From JAJPJE01 sp963848375 (GTDB lineage: Bacteria; Acidobacteriota; Terriglobia; Terriglobales; Acidobacteriaceae): a DNA stretch of 64,000 nucleotides. This document shows positions 8,861-17,726 of this stretch, in pieces. Both the position numbers and the translations under genes were made by a program. The stretch spans positions 62,001 to 126,000 of the forward strand of contig CAWKDK010000001.1 of NCBI GenBank assembly GCA_963848375.1, in the 5' to 3' direction. The notes below the pieces were generated by a model. The model did no database searches. It saw only the letters and a list, made by a program, of their open reading frames with translations, and had not been told where the DNA came from. The stretch's first letter is position 1. Each line of letters starts with the position of its first letter.

Positions 8861-8880
8861 GGCAGCCGGGTGGGGCTGCC
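8861..8880. terminator. Bidirectional terminator between rlmH and the PEP-CTERM gene
   Basis: Stem GGCAGCC (8861-8867) with GGCTGCC (8874-8880). On the minus strand the stem runs into TTTTTCTTTT, a good intrinsic terminator for the PEP-CTERM gene; on the plus strand the tail TTCGTT is weaker. Confidence 0.75.
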
Positions 8881-8902
8881 TTCGTTGAGCTCGCGGTGCG
8901 AG

Positions 8903-9550
8903 CTACTTGGTCTTCTTGCGCAGACGGATGAACGCGGCTGAAATCCCCGAGCCGAGCAACAGCATGCTGGAAGGCTCCGGAACCGCAGCTGTCGTGTTGA
9001 TCGTGCCATAGTAATCGAGACCGTACGACACGCCAGCGCGCTGCGCGACGTCGAACTCCAGTACGTTATCTCCGGTTAGGAGGTAGTCCGTAGGCAGATT
9101 GATGACATACGCACCTTTACACCCGATAGCGAAATCGGAGCAGGTATTGTATGTGTTGTTCGTCGTTGTAGCCTCAGCGATCAAGAGATGACCGTTCAGC
9201 AGTACAGACGTCGAATCGTCGGCCATGACTTCGATGGAGCCGGAGGTCGGCGTTCCCGATAAGCTGAAGCTGTCGAAAAAGCTGGTTACAGTTCCGTTCG
9301 CGACCTGGACGTAATTGGAAGCGTTCGTGTTTCCGCTCGTGGTGAACGAGACCCACGAAGACGTTCCGAGGGCATGCGACCAAGCGGCATTGGGATCGAT
9401 GGCGATAGTTGGACTGCCAGAAGAATTAGTCTGGCCGGGCGCTGCGGCCGTGCCTAAGCTGGCAAGAGTGACACTATCTGCATAGACGACTGTGGACGCA
9501 AGCAGCGCGATCGCTGCCAGAAGAGCTATTTTCCCGAGGGTTCGTTTCAC
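8903..9550 (-). CDS. PEP-CTERM sorting-domain exported protein
   Basis: Secreted or surface protein of unknown role. An N-terminal Sec signal peptide (MKRTLGKIALLAAIALLAST) is followed by a Thr/Ser/Asn-rich beta-type domain of about 165 residues and a PEP-CTERM tail 'VPEPSSMLLLGSGISAAF' ending in RLRKKTK. The tail is the recognition signal for exosortase-type processing; no exosortase gene lies in this window. 215 residues. A long noncoding upstream region (9551-10031) holds several short palindromes that may regulate it. Confidence 0.85.
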   Translation of the reverse strand: MKRTLGKIALLAAIALLASTVVYADSVTLASLGTAAAPGQTNSSGSPTIAIDPNAAWSHALGTSSWVSFTTSGNTNASNYVQVANGTVTSFFDSFSLSGTPTSGSIEVMADDSTSVLLNGHLLIAEATTTNNTYNTCSDFAIGCKGAYVINLPTDYLLTGDNVLEFDVAQRAGVSYGLDYYGTINTTAAVPEPSSMLLLGSGISAAFIRLRKKTK

Positions 9551-10031
9551 CGCTGTTTCCTTCCTGATTCGGCCTGAAAGCCTGGTTCAATCCGAGTTGC
9601 AGGCCAGAGAAGAAGATGCTGCTGATTGGTGCGCCAGTTGTATCGGCAGAAGTCGTTTGTCACGAATCGTGCCTTTTTCACACCAAGCGCAGAATATTAC
9701 GACTCAGCTGCAAAGATCTGTCCCATGGCTGCAACCGCAAGCCAGGCAGGAGGAGGGGAGCAAATGGTCGGGGGAAACAACGCCCCTCCCGATTGCCGAA
9801 CCTGCCCACAACTTACAAGTTGTTCCAAAATGGGTAATTAATGACAGTTTTTGTCATCATCCCCGACGCCATCGTAAGTGCAACCTGAGTACCAGATCTG
9901 GGTATTGCAACACGTAGATTTAGCAACAATCCATGTACGCTGGAAGTTGAGTATGTGCAATAGATTGCACATATGTAGGCAAGATACTGTCCTGAGCAGG
10001 GGAAAATGGATGCAGAAAGGCAGCCCGGTGT
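9551..10031. other. 481-base noncoding region with three short palindromes
   Basis: Upstream of the PEP-CTERM gene and downstream of the thioesterase, both on the minus strand. Perfect or near-perfect palindromes: 'aacttacaagtt' (9811-9822), ATGACA/TGTCAT (9841-9857) and TATGTGCA/TGCACATA (9952-9973). They resemble operator sites for dimeric regulators. A possible 38-codon cysteine-rich frame at 9725-9841 (plus) has no support from homology that I recognise. No riboswitch pattern was recognised. Confidence 0.45.
9952..9973. promoter_or_regulatory. Perfect 8-base inverted repeat, possible operator
   Basis: TATGTGCA (9952-9959) and TGCACATA (9966-9973) are exact reverse complements separated by six bases. 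Arm length and spacing suit a dimeric helix-turn-helix regulator. The target gene is unknown. Confidence 0.4.
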
Positions 10032-10451
10032 TTAAGTATTGGAGAGCTTGGAGACGAAGTCGGCAATCTTGATGACCGCCCGGTGAATCGTGCCGCGACC
10101 GATTTCCTTGGTCCCAGAGCCGGAGTTCTGGGACGAACTGGGGACGACCCAGGCGCTTACCCGCATGATGTAGAACCGACCATCGAAAGACTCCAATTCG
10201 GCGCGAGCACGGACGCGTGAGCCGATTCCTGTCGCAGCACGATGTTGCACATTGATGGCGGTACCGACGTTAATTTCGCCATCTTCCGCGTAGGGCTGCA
10301 AGGCGTGAAAACAGGCGGTTTCCATCAGGCGGATCATGTCGGGCGTGGAATAAACGGGAGGCAATTGGCTGTGGTGAGCCGTGAGCGTGTGCCTGAACTC
10401 GACAACCTCTTCGACTTCGGCGTGCGCGCCGATGGGAACGGGACGTGACAT
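10032..10451 (-). CDS. Thioesterase, FlK-like hotdog fold
   Basis: Small single-domain hotdog-fold protein resembling fluoroacetyl-CoA thioesterase FlK and related acyl-CoA thioesterases. Visible: 'VYSTPDMIRLMETACFHAL' (start of the hotdog helix), 'VGTAINVQHRAATGIGSRVRA' (central strand and active-site region) and 'GRGTIHRAVI' near the end. 139 residues, normal for the family. The substrate cannot be told from sequence. Flanked by unrelated genes, so no pathway context. Confidence 0.8.
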   Translation of the reverse strand: MSRPVPIGAHAEVEEVVEFRHTLTAHHSQLPPVYSTPDMIRLMETACFHALQPYAEDGEINVGTAINVQHRAATGIGSRVRARAELESFDGRFYIMRVSAWVVPSSSQNSGSGTKEIGRGTIHRAVIKIADFVSKLSNT

Positions 10452-10493
10452 GGGAATAGAGTATCCGCGAAAAAAATTACCGCAAGCGCGGGA

Positions 10494-11434
10494 TCAGCGG
10501 ATTCTAAGCATATCGACGAGAATATGGTTGTCGTTTATCCATTTCTGGGCAATCTTTGCCCCTTTTGCCTGTTCTGCAGAAGTTAGCTTTTGGGAGAGCG
10601 CGTCGAAGGAGGCTCTTGCGCGGGAATCTCCACCAGCGGCGATATAGTACCAACTAAAGGCGGTAATCGGATCTGCTGCGACGCCGTTCCCTTTGGCATA
10701 CATATTCCCGAGGTAATACGCTGCCGGGGCATAGCCTTGTTTCGCAGCCTTCAGGTACCAGTCGCGAGCGGTTTTGTAATCCGGAGATCCGAGTTTATTG
10801 CCTTCGTACAAGATGCCTAGGCAACAGGCGCCTGCAGGGTATCGCGCATCCGCGGCACGCTCGCAACGATCTCTAGCCTTGGTGATGTCTGCAGGTGCGC
10901 CCTTTCCATCAATATCCATTTGTGCAAGCCGGATCAAGGCCATCGGTCGCAAATCGCTCGCCTTTTCATACGCAAGGCGGGCGGCCTGGTAATCCTGCGG
11001 CAGATCTTTGCCTGAGCTTTTCATCTCCCCGAGAAGTAAATACCCCTCGGCTACCTGGTCTTTCGAGATTTCGGTTTGCATTCTTTCAACAGCATCTTTA
11101 GCGGGAGAGCTTCCGGCATCAGCTGCCGCGGAGAAGAAGGCGAATGCCGTCGAGTCATTGACAGTCACGGTTGTACCGTTAAAGTACGCCGCCCCCAGAT
11201 TGAAGATCGCATCCGCGTACCCGACGTCGTGCCGCTTTGCGATACCACTCCACCGCTTCGTTCGGGATCCTTCTCGACTCCATCACCGATGAGGTAGCGA
11301 ACTCCGAGCTGGTTCTGCGCTTTGGGATCGCCAGCCTGGGCTTTTGCGATGAGTTTGTCGATTTCGGACTGTGCGATACCGAACTGGGTTAATGAAATTG
11401 AAATAAGGAAGAGAACGATTCCGAGTTTTTTCAT
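10494..11434 (-). CDS. Sel1-repeat (SLR) exported protein (two apparent frameshifts)
   Basis: Signal peptide (MKKLGIVLFLISISLTQFGIA) followed by Sel1-type tetratricopeptide-like repeats: 'AKAQAGDPKAQNQLGVRYL', 'AVEWYRKAA', 'YAPAAYYLGNMYAKGNGV'. Such proteins are protein-interaction scaffolds. Reading breaks twice within 40 bases: an extra base in CCC of 'gatcccgaac' near 11270, and one in 'gcacgacgtcgg' near 11240. Removing both restores one 312-residue frame. Start ATG 11434 is set by the signal peptide. Partner and pathway unknown. Confidence 0.82.
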
Positions 11435-11541
11435 GCTGGCTGTCTGGGTCAGGACAACAAATCTTACACACAACTGTGTTGAAAATCTGCGAATAGTTAA
11501 TTCTGTTCCACCGATTGCGTCTCCGATTCTGGGCGGAAATC

Positions 11542-11745
11542 ATGAGCGAGGAGAAGCACCATCCAGTCCTGAACTTTTTCCAGAAGTTTTTCGAGGACTA
11601 TGCGGGAGAGGCGCTGTTCGACCCGGATCTTGCTGGCGCGGCGTGGCTGATTTTTCTGGAGTCTTGTGTGGGGATTTACATGATGATCGTCGATCCGCAG
11701 TTCGGTGGAATGCAGCGAACAGCGATCTGCTTTCGATCAACCTGA
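11542..11745 (+). CDS. Small hypothetical protein
   Basis: 67 residues starting 'MSEEKHHPVLNFFQKFFEDYAGE', with a hydrophobic middle ('GAAWLIFLESCVGIYMMIV') that could cross or touch the membrane. Not recognised. Support comes from a good intrinsic terminator 17 bases after the stop and from isolation on the plus strand between two minus-strand genes. The ribosome site is weak and the tail (TAICFRST) looks out of character, so the true end may differ. Confidence 0.45.
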   Translation: MSEEKHHPVLNFFQKFFEDYAGEALFDPDLAGAAWLIFLESCVGIYMMIVDPQFGGMQRTAICFRST

Positions 11746-11761
11746 TAGTGGCCGAAAGTAT

Positions 11762-11787
11762 AAAGCCCCAAGCAAGCCTGGGGCTTT
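11762..11787. terminator. Intrinsic terminator
   Basis: AAAGCCCCA (11762-11770) pairs with TGGGGCTTT (11779-11787), followed by CGTTTT on the plus strand. It separates the small plus-strand gene from the convergent CADD-like gene. Confidence 0.8.
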
Positions 11788-11810
11788 CGTTTTGATCCAG
11801 CCGATCGTTG

Positions 11811-12500
11811 CTACGCAGCTCGCGTCTGCCGCTGGGCTTCGATGCCGTCGAGCGCAGTCCAAAGAGCCTTCGCGGCAGCTTCGGCGGATGCGAGTGCTCG
11901 CTCGGCCATTTCTGGATTTGCTTCCAGCCGATCTGACAGCTGCTCGCGCCAGACGTTCGAGTGATGCACGTCCGCGGTGGTGTGCAGCGTGAAGTAGCCA
12001 GTGGTCTTGCGATCGGCGCCATACATCTCTTGCAGTCCGCGAGCTTTTTCTTTGGCGACACGCGGGACCTGGGACTCGTAGGCATAGAACGCGGCGAGTG
12101 CTTCTTCCGGTGAGCCGTTCTGGGCGACGCTGCGAAAATGGGAGATGAGAGCCTGAATCTCTGGGATCGCCTGGGATGCGCGCGCCTCATCGCGATCGGC
12201 TCCCATGCCTTCGGCGAAGTCCAGCCACATTTCGGAATGCGGACGTCCGCCTTCGATGGCTTCTTCATCGGCGAGATTCGCCAGAACAGTGCGGCGGAAA
12301 GCTCCGTCTTCGAGGCGCGCATAAAAAGCCGCGAGGTAAGTCGGGAAGGCGGCGACGTGGTGATAGTAGTTGGCGGCGTACTCGCGCAGGTCTTCACGAG
12401 TCAGCGAGCCGGCGCTCCAGCTTTTGTAATACGGGTGGCACAGCAGGTCGTACTTGGCGACACGCTCGTGCAGTTCAGTCCAGAAGGCATTTGATTCCAT
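11811..12500 (-). CDS. CADD-like (PqqC/TenA-fold) metalloenzyme, possible folate role
   Basis: Haem-oxygenase-like fold of the family of Chlamydia CADD (CT610), which makes the p-aminobenzoate moiety of folate by self-modification. Dimetal ligands are visible in order: 'DEEAIEGGRPHSE', 'YESQVPRV', and 'HTTADVHH'. A tyrosine-rich N-terminal patch 'KYDLLCHPYYKSW' and the Lys of 'AKEKARGL' sit where CADD has its key Tyr and Lys. 229 residues from ATG 12500; the frame upstream of it runs into an intergenic repeat. No other folate gene is nearby. The family is clear, the reaction inferred. Confidence 0.78.
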   Translation of the reverse strand: MESNAFWTELHERVAKYDLLCHPYYKSWSAGSLTREDLREYAANYYHHVAAFPTYLAAFYARLEDGAFRRTVLANLADEEAIEGGRPHSEMWLDFAEGMGADRDEARASQAIPEIQALISHFRSVAQNGSPEEALAAFYAYESQVPRVAKEKARGLQEMYGADRKTTGYFTLHTTADVHHSNVWREQLSDRLEANPEMAERALASAEAAAKALWTALDGIEAQRQTRAA

Positions 12501-12571
12501 GCTCACCCCAATGTGAGAAAGATGGGATTCATCATACGGGGAGTGAATGGCGGTAACAAGCGTTGAAGGCT

Positions 12572-12669
12572 TAGCCGCAGATAAACGCAGATGAACGCGG
12601 ATTAAAATCATCAGAGTGAGTCAGCTCCTATTCTGAATATCTGCGTTGTTCAGCGTTAATCAGCGGCTA
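12572..12669. repeat. Inverted repeat upstream of mnmG
   Basis: Arms 12572-12602 ('tagccgcagataaacgcag...') and 12639-12669 ('...cagcggcta') are reverse complements over 31 bases with a handful of mismatches. The arms consist of an 'AACGCAGAT' word repeated about every ten bases, so each arm is itself internally periodic. It lies in the gap between the divergent CADD-like gene and mnmG. Confidence 0.7.
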
Positions 12670-12732
12670 GGTTTCGCCTGATAAAATCGAAACAGAGCGA
12701 GCAGCGTGGGGCTGAGCGCCAAGATCGCAGCA

Positions 12733-14874
12733 ATGCCGAATTTCAACGAACATTTCGACGTAGTGGTAGTCGGCGCAGGTCACGCCGGTTGCGAAGCTGC
12801 GATGGCTGCGGCGCGCATGGGCCTGAAGACGGCCCTGTTCACGCTGAACGTCGACCTAATCGCGCAGATGTCGTGTAATCCCGCGGTCGGCGGAATTGCC
12901 AAGGGTCATCTGGTGCGCGAAGTGGACGCACTGGGCGGCATCATGGGCGAAGTGACCGATGCCGTCGGGCATTCAGTTCCGTCTGCTGAATACGTCGCGC
13001 GGTCCGGCGGTATGGTCGCCGAGGGCGCAATGCGATAAGCAGGCGTACCGGCTGAAGATGCGCGATGTGCTGGAATCGCAGCCGAACCTGAAGATCAAGC
13101 AGGCGGAAGTTGCGGATTTGATTTTGGAGTCGGTAGTCGATGGTCGTTTGTCGTCGGCAGAAGCCGAAACAAGCAGCGATGACGCACGACCAACGACAAC
13201 CGACCAACGACAAGTTGTTCGCGGAATCGTGCTGCGAGATGGGCGGCGCATTAGCGCGGGAGCGGTGGTCATCACGACAGGGACCTTCCTGAATGGTTTG
13301 ATTCATTGCGGGGAGCAGCAGTATCCGGCTGGACGCAGCGGAGAGCCGCCGTCACAGTTGCTGGGCGAATCGTTGCGGCGCTTGGGATTTCGCGTGGTGC
13401 GCCTGAAAACCGGCACGCCTCCGCGGCTCGATGGCCGCACCATCGACTGGTCGCGCTTTACAGTGCAGCCCGGCGATGAAGATCCCGACGCCGTTCAGCT
13501 TTCGCACAAAGCGCGTAGCGCATCACGACACGCAGGTACCTTGTTATATCGCGTTCACAACGGACGAAACACATCGCGTGATCCGCGAGAATGTGAATCG
13601 TTCGCCGATGTACAGCGGGCAGATCAAATCGATTGGGCCGCGCTATTGCCCGTCGATCGAAGACAAGATCGTCAAGTTTCCCGACAAGCTGACGCATCAG
13701 CTTTACCTCGAACCCGAGGGCCTGAACACGCACGAGATCTACGTGAACGGGATGAGCACTTCCCTGCCCGTCGATGTGCAGCTGGCGATGATTGCGTCGA
13801 TCCCCGGGCTGGAAAAAGCGGAGATGATGCGGCCCGGGATATGCGATTGAGTACGACTCGGTCGATCCGACGGAACTGACGCGCACACTGGAGACGAAGA
13901 AGATTGAGCGGCTCTACCTGGCCGGCCAGATCAACGGAACCAGCGGATACGAGGAAGCAGCGTGCCAGGGGATCATGGCGGGGATCAATGCGGCGCTTGC
14001 GGTGAACGAACAAGAACCTCTAGTGCTCGATCGCACTGAGGCGTACACGGCAATCCTGATCGACGACCTGATCAGCAAAGGCACGAATGAGCCTTACCGG
14101 ATGTTCACATCGCGAGCGGAGTTCCGGCTGCACCTGCGCATCGACAATGCAGACCGGCGGTTGACGCCGCATGGCAGGCGCGTAGGGCTGATTTCGGATA
14201 CGGCGTGGGCTGATTACCTGGCAAAGCAGGAGCGGGCGTCTGCCCTGAAACAGGTACTAGAGAAGACAAAGTTGTCGCGGGAGATGCTGGAGAGAATCGC
14301 GCCGGAGATTGAGGCGAGAGCGAAAGCTGTGACTCCGGGAGGTGAAGATTCTGAAGATGCGGAGCATCGAGTGAGCACTGTCTCGTCGTTTGATCTGCAA
14401 TCGCTGACCTCGCTGATCGGCGCTCCTCTGGCACAGGCATTGCGGCGGCCGGAGATCGTGATTGAAAGTTTGGCGCCCGTGCTGCGCGAGCTGTTGCCTG
14501 ATTTCTTTGCTGCCGAGCTGCGCTCGCCCGGACAGCCCGGCTCGGCTGTCTCCACGCATTTGTCATCGGCCGTGCGGAACGAATTGAAATCGGTCGAGAC
14601 GGAAATCAAGTATGCCGGCTATCTCGACCAGCAGCAGAAGGCGATCGAGCGGCTGAAGAAAGCGGAGCAGCGGAACATCCCCGAATGGTTTGACTACGCG
14701 CGGGTAAGCGGACTCTCGCGCGAGATGAAAGAGAAGCTCCAGCACGTGCGCCCGCAGACGCTGGGGCAGGCGAGCCGCATCCCTGGAGTGACGCCGGCGG
14801 CGGTCTCGCTGGTGAATGTGTATATCGAAATCCAGGCGCGGCAGATACAGCAGGCACAGTCGTTAGCTGACTAA
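12733..14874 (+). CDS. mnmG: MnmG (GidA), tRNA U34 modification (three apparent frameshifts)
   Basis: FAD enzyme that with MnmE puts (carboxymethyl)aminomethyl on U34 of tRNAs. FAD motif 'VVVVGAGHAGCEAA', 'MSCNPAVGGIAKGHLV', 'VPCYIAFTTDETH', 'SPMYSGQIKSIGPRYCPSIEDK', 'AGQINGTSGYEEAACQG'. Three single extra bases break the frame: GGG 12967-12969, CCC 13484-13486, and CCCGGG 13833-13838. Removing them gives a 712-residue protein, longer than the usual roughly 630. Part of the excess is about 25 residues at 13136-13217 coded by an ACGACCA-type inverted repeat. ATG 12733 is chosen; GTG 12706 is possible. Confidence 0.93.
13136..13217. repeat. ACGACCA/TGGTCGT inverted repeat inside mnmG
   Basis: Left arm 'gtcgatggtcgtttgtcgt' (about 13136-13154) is complementary to 'acgacaaccgaccaacgac' in the right arm (about 13192-13214). 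Together they encode a Ser/Asp/Thr-rich insert between 'ILESVVDGR' and 'GIVLRDGR', where other MnmG proteins have a short turn. The frame stays open across it. Confidence 0.65.
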
Positions 14875-14893
14875 ACTCTCCCGATCCAAAGAA

Positions 14894-14919
14894 AAAGCCC
14901 GATCTCGCGACCGGGCTTT
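14894..14919. terminator. Bidirectional terminator between mnmG and the TPR gene
   Basis: AAAGCCCG (14894-14901) pairs with CGGGCTTT (14912-14919). The A-rich left flank gives a T-rich tail on the minus strand and the right flank a short T run on the plus strand. It serves two convergent genes. Confidence 0.8.
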
Positions 14920-14939
14920 GATTCATTCTCTGAGAAGCA

Positions 14940-16040
14940 CTACTTCTTTTTACCTTTACCGAAAGTCGTTTCCACCGTCGCGCCCATGCTGGCCAGCATT
15001 TGTTTGGCGGGATCGGCGAACTGTCCAGTGGGAGCCAGCTCAAGATATTTATTGAAAGCTTCTTCAGTTCCTGCAGGCGCTTCCATTTTGTTGCCTTTGA
15101 GAGTGGCCTTGCCCATCAGGTTTACGCCCTTCCAATAGTAAGCGTCGGCCTTGGTCGGATCGGCAGCAATGACCTTGTCGAAGACAGCGATTGCTTGATC
15201 GACCTTGCCAGTATTGGTAAGGACGGCGCCTTCGTTGAACTCATAGGTCGTGGCCTTGGTTGGGTCTGCGGCAGCGGCAGCCTGATAGCTCTGGATGGCG
15301 TCGTCGGCCACGCCAGCCTTCAACTGGGCATCGGCAAGGTTGTTGTAATAAGCACCGAGCATCTCCGGTTTTACGGGCGGGTTCGTCTCGGCCTTCGCCA
15401 TGTCGATGGCCTTTTTGTAATTGTCGATCGCCTGCTGGAATTCTGGCTTGGCAGCACTCTTGTCAGGATTGTTGGCTGCTTCGAGCCTCTGGTAATCACC
15501 TAACTTGAAGAAGAGCAGGTGATGAGTCTGATCGGCCTGCGTAGCCTGCGTCATGATCTGCACGGCCTTGGCATAATCCTTGGCATCAGCAGCTGCTTTA
15601 GCATCGGAGAGGCTCTGATTCAGGCCCTTGATCTTGGTATTTTCCTTCTGTGCCTCTTCCTGCTGTTTGCGTTCAGCCTCGCTGGGGACGTTCCCGCCCT
15701 TGGCTTTCTCGGCCTTCAAGTCGAAATCAATGGTGTTTTCCATTGTCGACTTCAGAGGAACGTTGTTAAAGGTGAGGACGGTGCGGTTGCCATCCATCAG
15801 TGAGAAAGTGTAGCTACCGCAGACGACACCAAGAGAGAAATAGTCGCCGTTCTTGCCCGTTTTGAAAGGATAGGTGCGTCCGGTCTCCTTGCTGATGGCC
15901 TGAACAGTCGCATTCGGCACCGGCTTGCCGTTCTCGTCTTTGACCGTTCCCTTTACCGTACAAACTTCGGTTCCCCAAGCGGCGGGGGCGATTAAGGCTA
16001 CTGCCACCAGCGCCAGCAACATGGATGTGAATCTTTTCAT
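14940..16040 (-). CDS. Exported TPR protein with N-terminal carboxypeptidase-regulatory-like domain
   Basis: Signal peptide (MKRFTSMLLALVAVALIAPA), then a carboxypeptidase-D regulatory-like beta-sandwich ('VCTVKGTVKDENGKPVPNAT', 'GNRTVLTFNNVPL'), a charged coiled-coil stretch (SEAERKQQEEAQKENTK), and tetratricopeptide repeats ('AGVADDAIQSYQAAAAADP', 'GKVDQAIAVFDKVIAADPTK'). About 366 residues. The start ATG 16040 has a GGAGG site six bases upstream, so longer in-frame extensions are rejected. This architecture is typical of acidobacterial periplasmic proteins; the role is unknown. A terminator follows. Confidence 0.82.
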   Translation of the reverse strand: MKRFTSMLLALVAVALIAPAAWGTEVCTVKGTVKDENGKPVPNATVQAISKETGRTYPFKTGKNGDYFSLGVVCGSYTFSLMDGNRTVLTFNNVPLKSTMENTIDFDLKAEKAKGGNVPSEAERKQQEEAQKENTKIKGLNQSLSDAKAAADAKDYAKAVQIMTQATQADQTHHLLFFKLGDYQRLEAANNPDKSAAKPEFQQAIDNYKKAIDMAKAETNPPVKPEMLGAYYNNLADAQLKAGVADDAIQSYQAAAAADPTKATTYEFNEGAVLTNTGKVDQAIAVFDKVIAADPTKADAYYWKGVNLMGKATLKGNKMEAPAGTEEAFNKYLELAPTGQFADPAKQMLASMGATVETTFGKGKKK

Positions 16041-16107
16041 TTCAGCCCTCCGGCTCATTTCTGCACCAGGAATAATTGCAACAAAAACGGCGCTCGCGCG
16101 CCGGAAA

Positions 16108-16836
16108 TCAGGCGTGCCGTAACTCCGATTCCCCGATCTCGACGTAGGAAATCGGATCGCGGGCACCAGCAGTTTCAAAGGCACGCAACCGCAGCACGCA
16201 ACTGTCGCATACGCCACAAGCGCGATCCTCGCGACTGTAGCATGACCACGTTAAATCGAAGGGCGCGCCGAGTTCAAGGCCGAGCGTCACAATCTGCGCC
16301 TTGCGGAGGCCGATGAGGGGGGTGATCACCTCAATCGTGCCCTCCTTGGTTCCAGCTTTAATGGCTTCGTTATAGGCGCGATAAAAGGATGGGCGGCAAT
16401 CCGGATAACCGGAGCTATCCTGTTCGACGGCCCCGATCAAAATCTTCTCTGCCCCGAGGACTTCGGCCCAACTCACCGCTGCGGCAAGAAAGTGCGCATT
16501 GCGGAACGGCACGTAGGTAACCGGGATCTGCGCTCCGTGGCCGTTCGGATCGACTCCGGCGAATTCGGGCGGGGCAACGGGCACGGCAATGTTCGGGTCG
16601 GTCAGAGCCGAGCCTCCGATTGCCGCAAATACCGGATTACGTACGATGAGCCGATTAGTGAAACCCAGGCGGTCGCAGATAGCATGAAACGAACGCTGCT
16701 CACGACCTTCCGTGCGCTGACCGTAGCTGATGTGTAGCGCAGCGGCGTCATAGTCGCGCGCGGCGAGAGCAGCGCAGACACACGAATCCATCCCTCCACT
16801 AAGCAGGACGACAGCGCGTTGACGATGAGCGGACAT
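16108..16836 (-). CDS. queC: 7-cyano-7-deazaguanine (preQ0) synthase
   Basis: Converts 7-carboxy-7-deazaguanine to preQ0 with ATP and ammonia. PP-loop ATPase motif 'LLSGGMDSC' at residues 11-19, conserved 'PVTYVPFRNAHFLAAAVSWAE' and 'GAVEQDSSGYPDCR', and the zinc-binding cysteines at the end ('CYSREDRACGVCDSCVLR'). 242 residues, normal. It follows queD and queE on the same strand after a 191-base gap that contains a repeat, so it may not be in the same transcript. Confidence 0.95.
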   Translation of the reverse strand: MSAHRQRAVVLLSGGMDSCVCAALAARDYDAAALHISYGQRTEGREQRSFHAICDRLGFTNRLIVRNPVFAAIGGSALTDPNIAVPVAPPEFAGVDPNGHGAQIPVTYVPFRNAHFLAAAVSWAEVLGAEKILIGAVEQDSSGYPDCRPSFYRAYNEAIKAGTKEGTIEVITPLIGLRKAQIVTLGLELGAPFDLTWSCYSREDRACGVCDSCVLRLRAFETAGARDPISYVEIGESELRHA

Positions 16837-16957
16837 GATCGATGTATCGTTTTTGGGATGAGCTTGCGGACCAGAAATGCTGCTTCAGATCTGGTCAACT
16901 GTTCATTTTAAGCCGCTGGTCGAGGGAAAGGCGAATTCCCTCTCTTGTTGGCCATGG

Positions 16958-17008
16958 GTAGCTAGTAGCTTGTAGCTTCCGGAACACTAGCTACTGACTA
17001 CCAGCTAC
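16958..17008. repeat. TAGCTAGTAGC-type inverted repeat between queC and queE
   Basis: 'gtagctagtagcttgtagct' (from 16958) is complementary at about 16 of 20 positions to 'agctactgactaccagctac' (ending 17008). It belongs with the AGTAGTCAGTAG / AGTTGTTAGTTG words at 23114-23134, 56583-56617 and 63881-63912. Confidence 0.6.
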
Positions 17009-17027
17009 ACAACCGGCGAGAACGTAA

Positions 17028-17711
17028 CTAGACACCTTTGGTGGAAGGGTCCCAAATGAATTTGTGAATCTGCAGACCGAGACGGACGTTCAATGCGTCT
17101 TCGACGATCCAATCGGCGACTTCGCGCGGGTCGACGAGACAATGCGAGGCATCGCGGCTGCCGGTAGCGTCCTTGCGAAAGGCCGGAGAGAAAATCACGG
17201 AGCTGACTTTTTCGTCGAGGCGATGATGGCGTGTGAAGTCGCGGGCAAACTCGTAGTCTTCGCGGCCAGAAATAACGAACTTAACTTCGTCGTGCGGCGT
17301 AAGGGCATGGAGGTTTTCTAACCGAAATGTTCCGCCCTCTCCAGACTGCGGACACTTCACATCGACTATCTTGTGAACACGTTTGGGGACAAGATCGAGC
17401 GATCGCTCTCCGCTGGTCTCGAGAAGCAATTGGTATCCGTCGGCGAGAAGCTTTTCCATCAGCGGGAGCAATTCGCGCTCCTGCAGCATGGGCTCGCCAC
17501 CCGTGATCTCGATGAGGCCTGCGGGGGCGAGTCGCTTCACCTCGGCTTCAACGTCCTCGAGGCTCATTTTCTTGCCGCCGGAGAAGGTGTACTCGCTGTC
17601 GCACCAGGTGCAGCGCAGGTTACATCCCGCAAGGCGAACGAAGGTGCAGGGAAGGCCCGCAAAGGACGACTCGCCTTGGATCGAACTATAGATTTCGATA
17701 ATGAAGAGCAT
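17028..17711 (-). CDS. queE: 7-carboxy-7-deazaguanine synthase (radical SAM)
   Basis: Radical-SAM enzyme that contracts 6-carboxytetrahydropterin into 7-carboxy-7-deazaguanine. The cluster-binding motif 'AGCNLRCTWCDSEYTF' (Cx3Cx2C) follows an N-terminal 'EIYSSIQGESSFAGLPC', both typical of QueE. 'ITGGEPMLQ' is the conserved SAM-binding GGE region. 227 residues. Starts 15 bases after queD on the same strand, so the two are likely cotranscribed. Confidence 0.95.
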   Translation of the reverse strand: MLFIIEIYSSIQGESSFAGLPCTFVRLAGCNLRCTWCDSEYTFSGGKKMSLEDVEAEVKRLAPAGLIEITGGEPMLQERELLPLMEKLLADGYQLLLETSGERSLDLVPKRVHKIVDVKCPQSGEGGTFRLENLHALTPHDEVKFVISGREDYEFARDFTRHHRLDEKVSSVIFSPAFRKDATGSRDASHCLVDPREVADWIVEDALNVRLGLQIHKFIWDPSTKGV

Positions 17712-17726
17712 GGGAATCGACGGGGC

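Noticed and set aside
9551..9800. Sigma54 promoter or c-di-GMP riboswitch upstream of the PEP-CTERM gene
   Set aside because: No GG-N10-GC element with proper flanks and no GEMM-like core were found on the minus strand.
9725..9841. 38-codon cysteine-rich small protein
   Set aside because: 'DCRTCPQLTSC' looks interesting, but there is no ribosome site, no family resemblance, and the frame is short enough to occur by chance.
13838..13853. TGA in mnmG ('GICD' then stop) as recoding
   Set aside because: The MnmG sequence 'RPGYAIEYD' is recovered by deleting one base in CCCGGG, so this is a frameshift and not a Sec codon.
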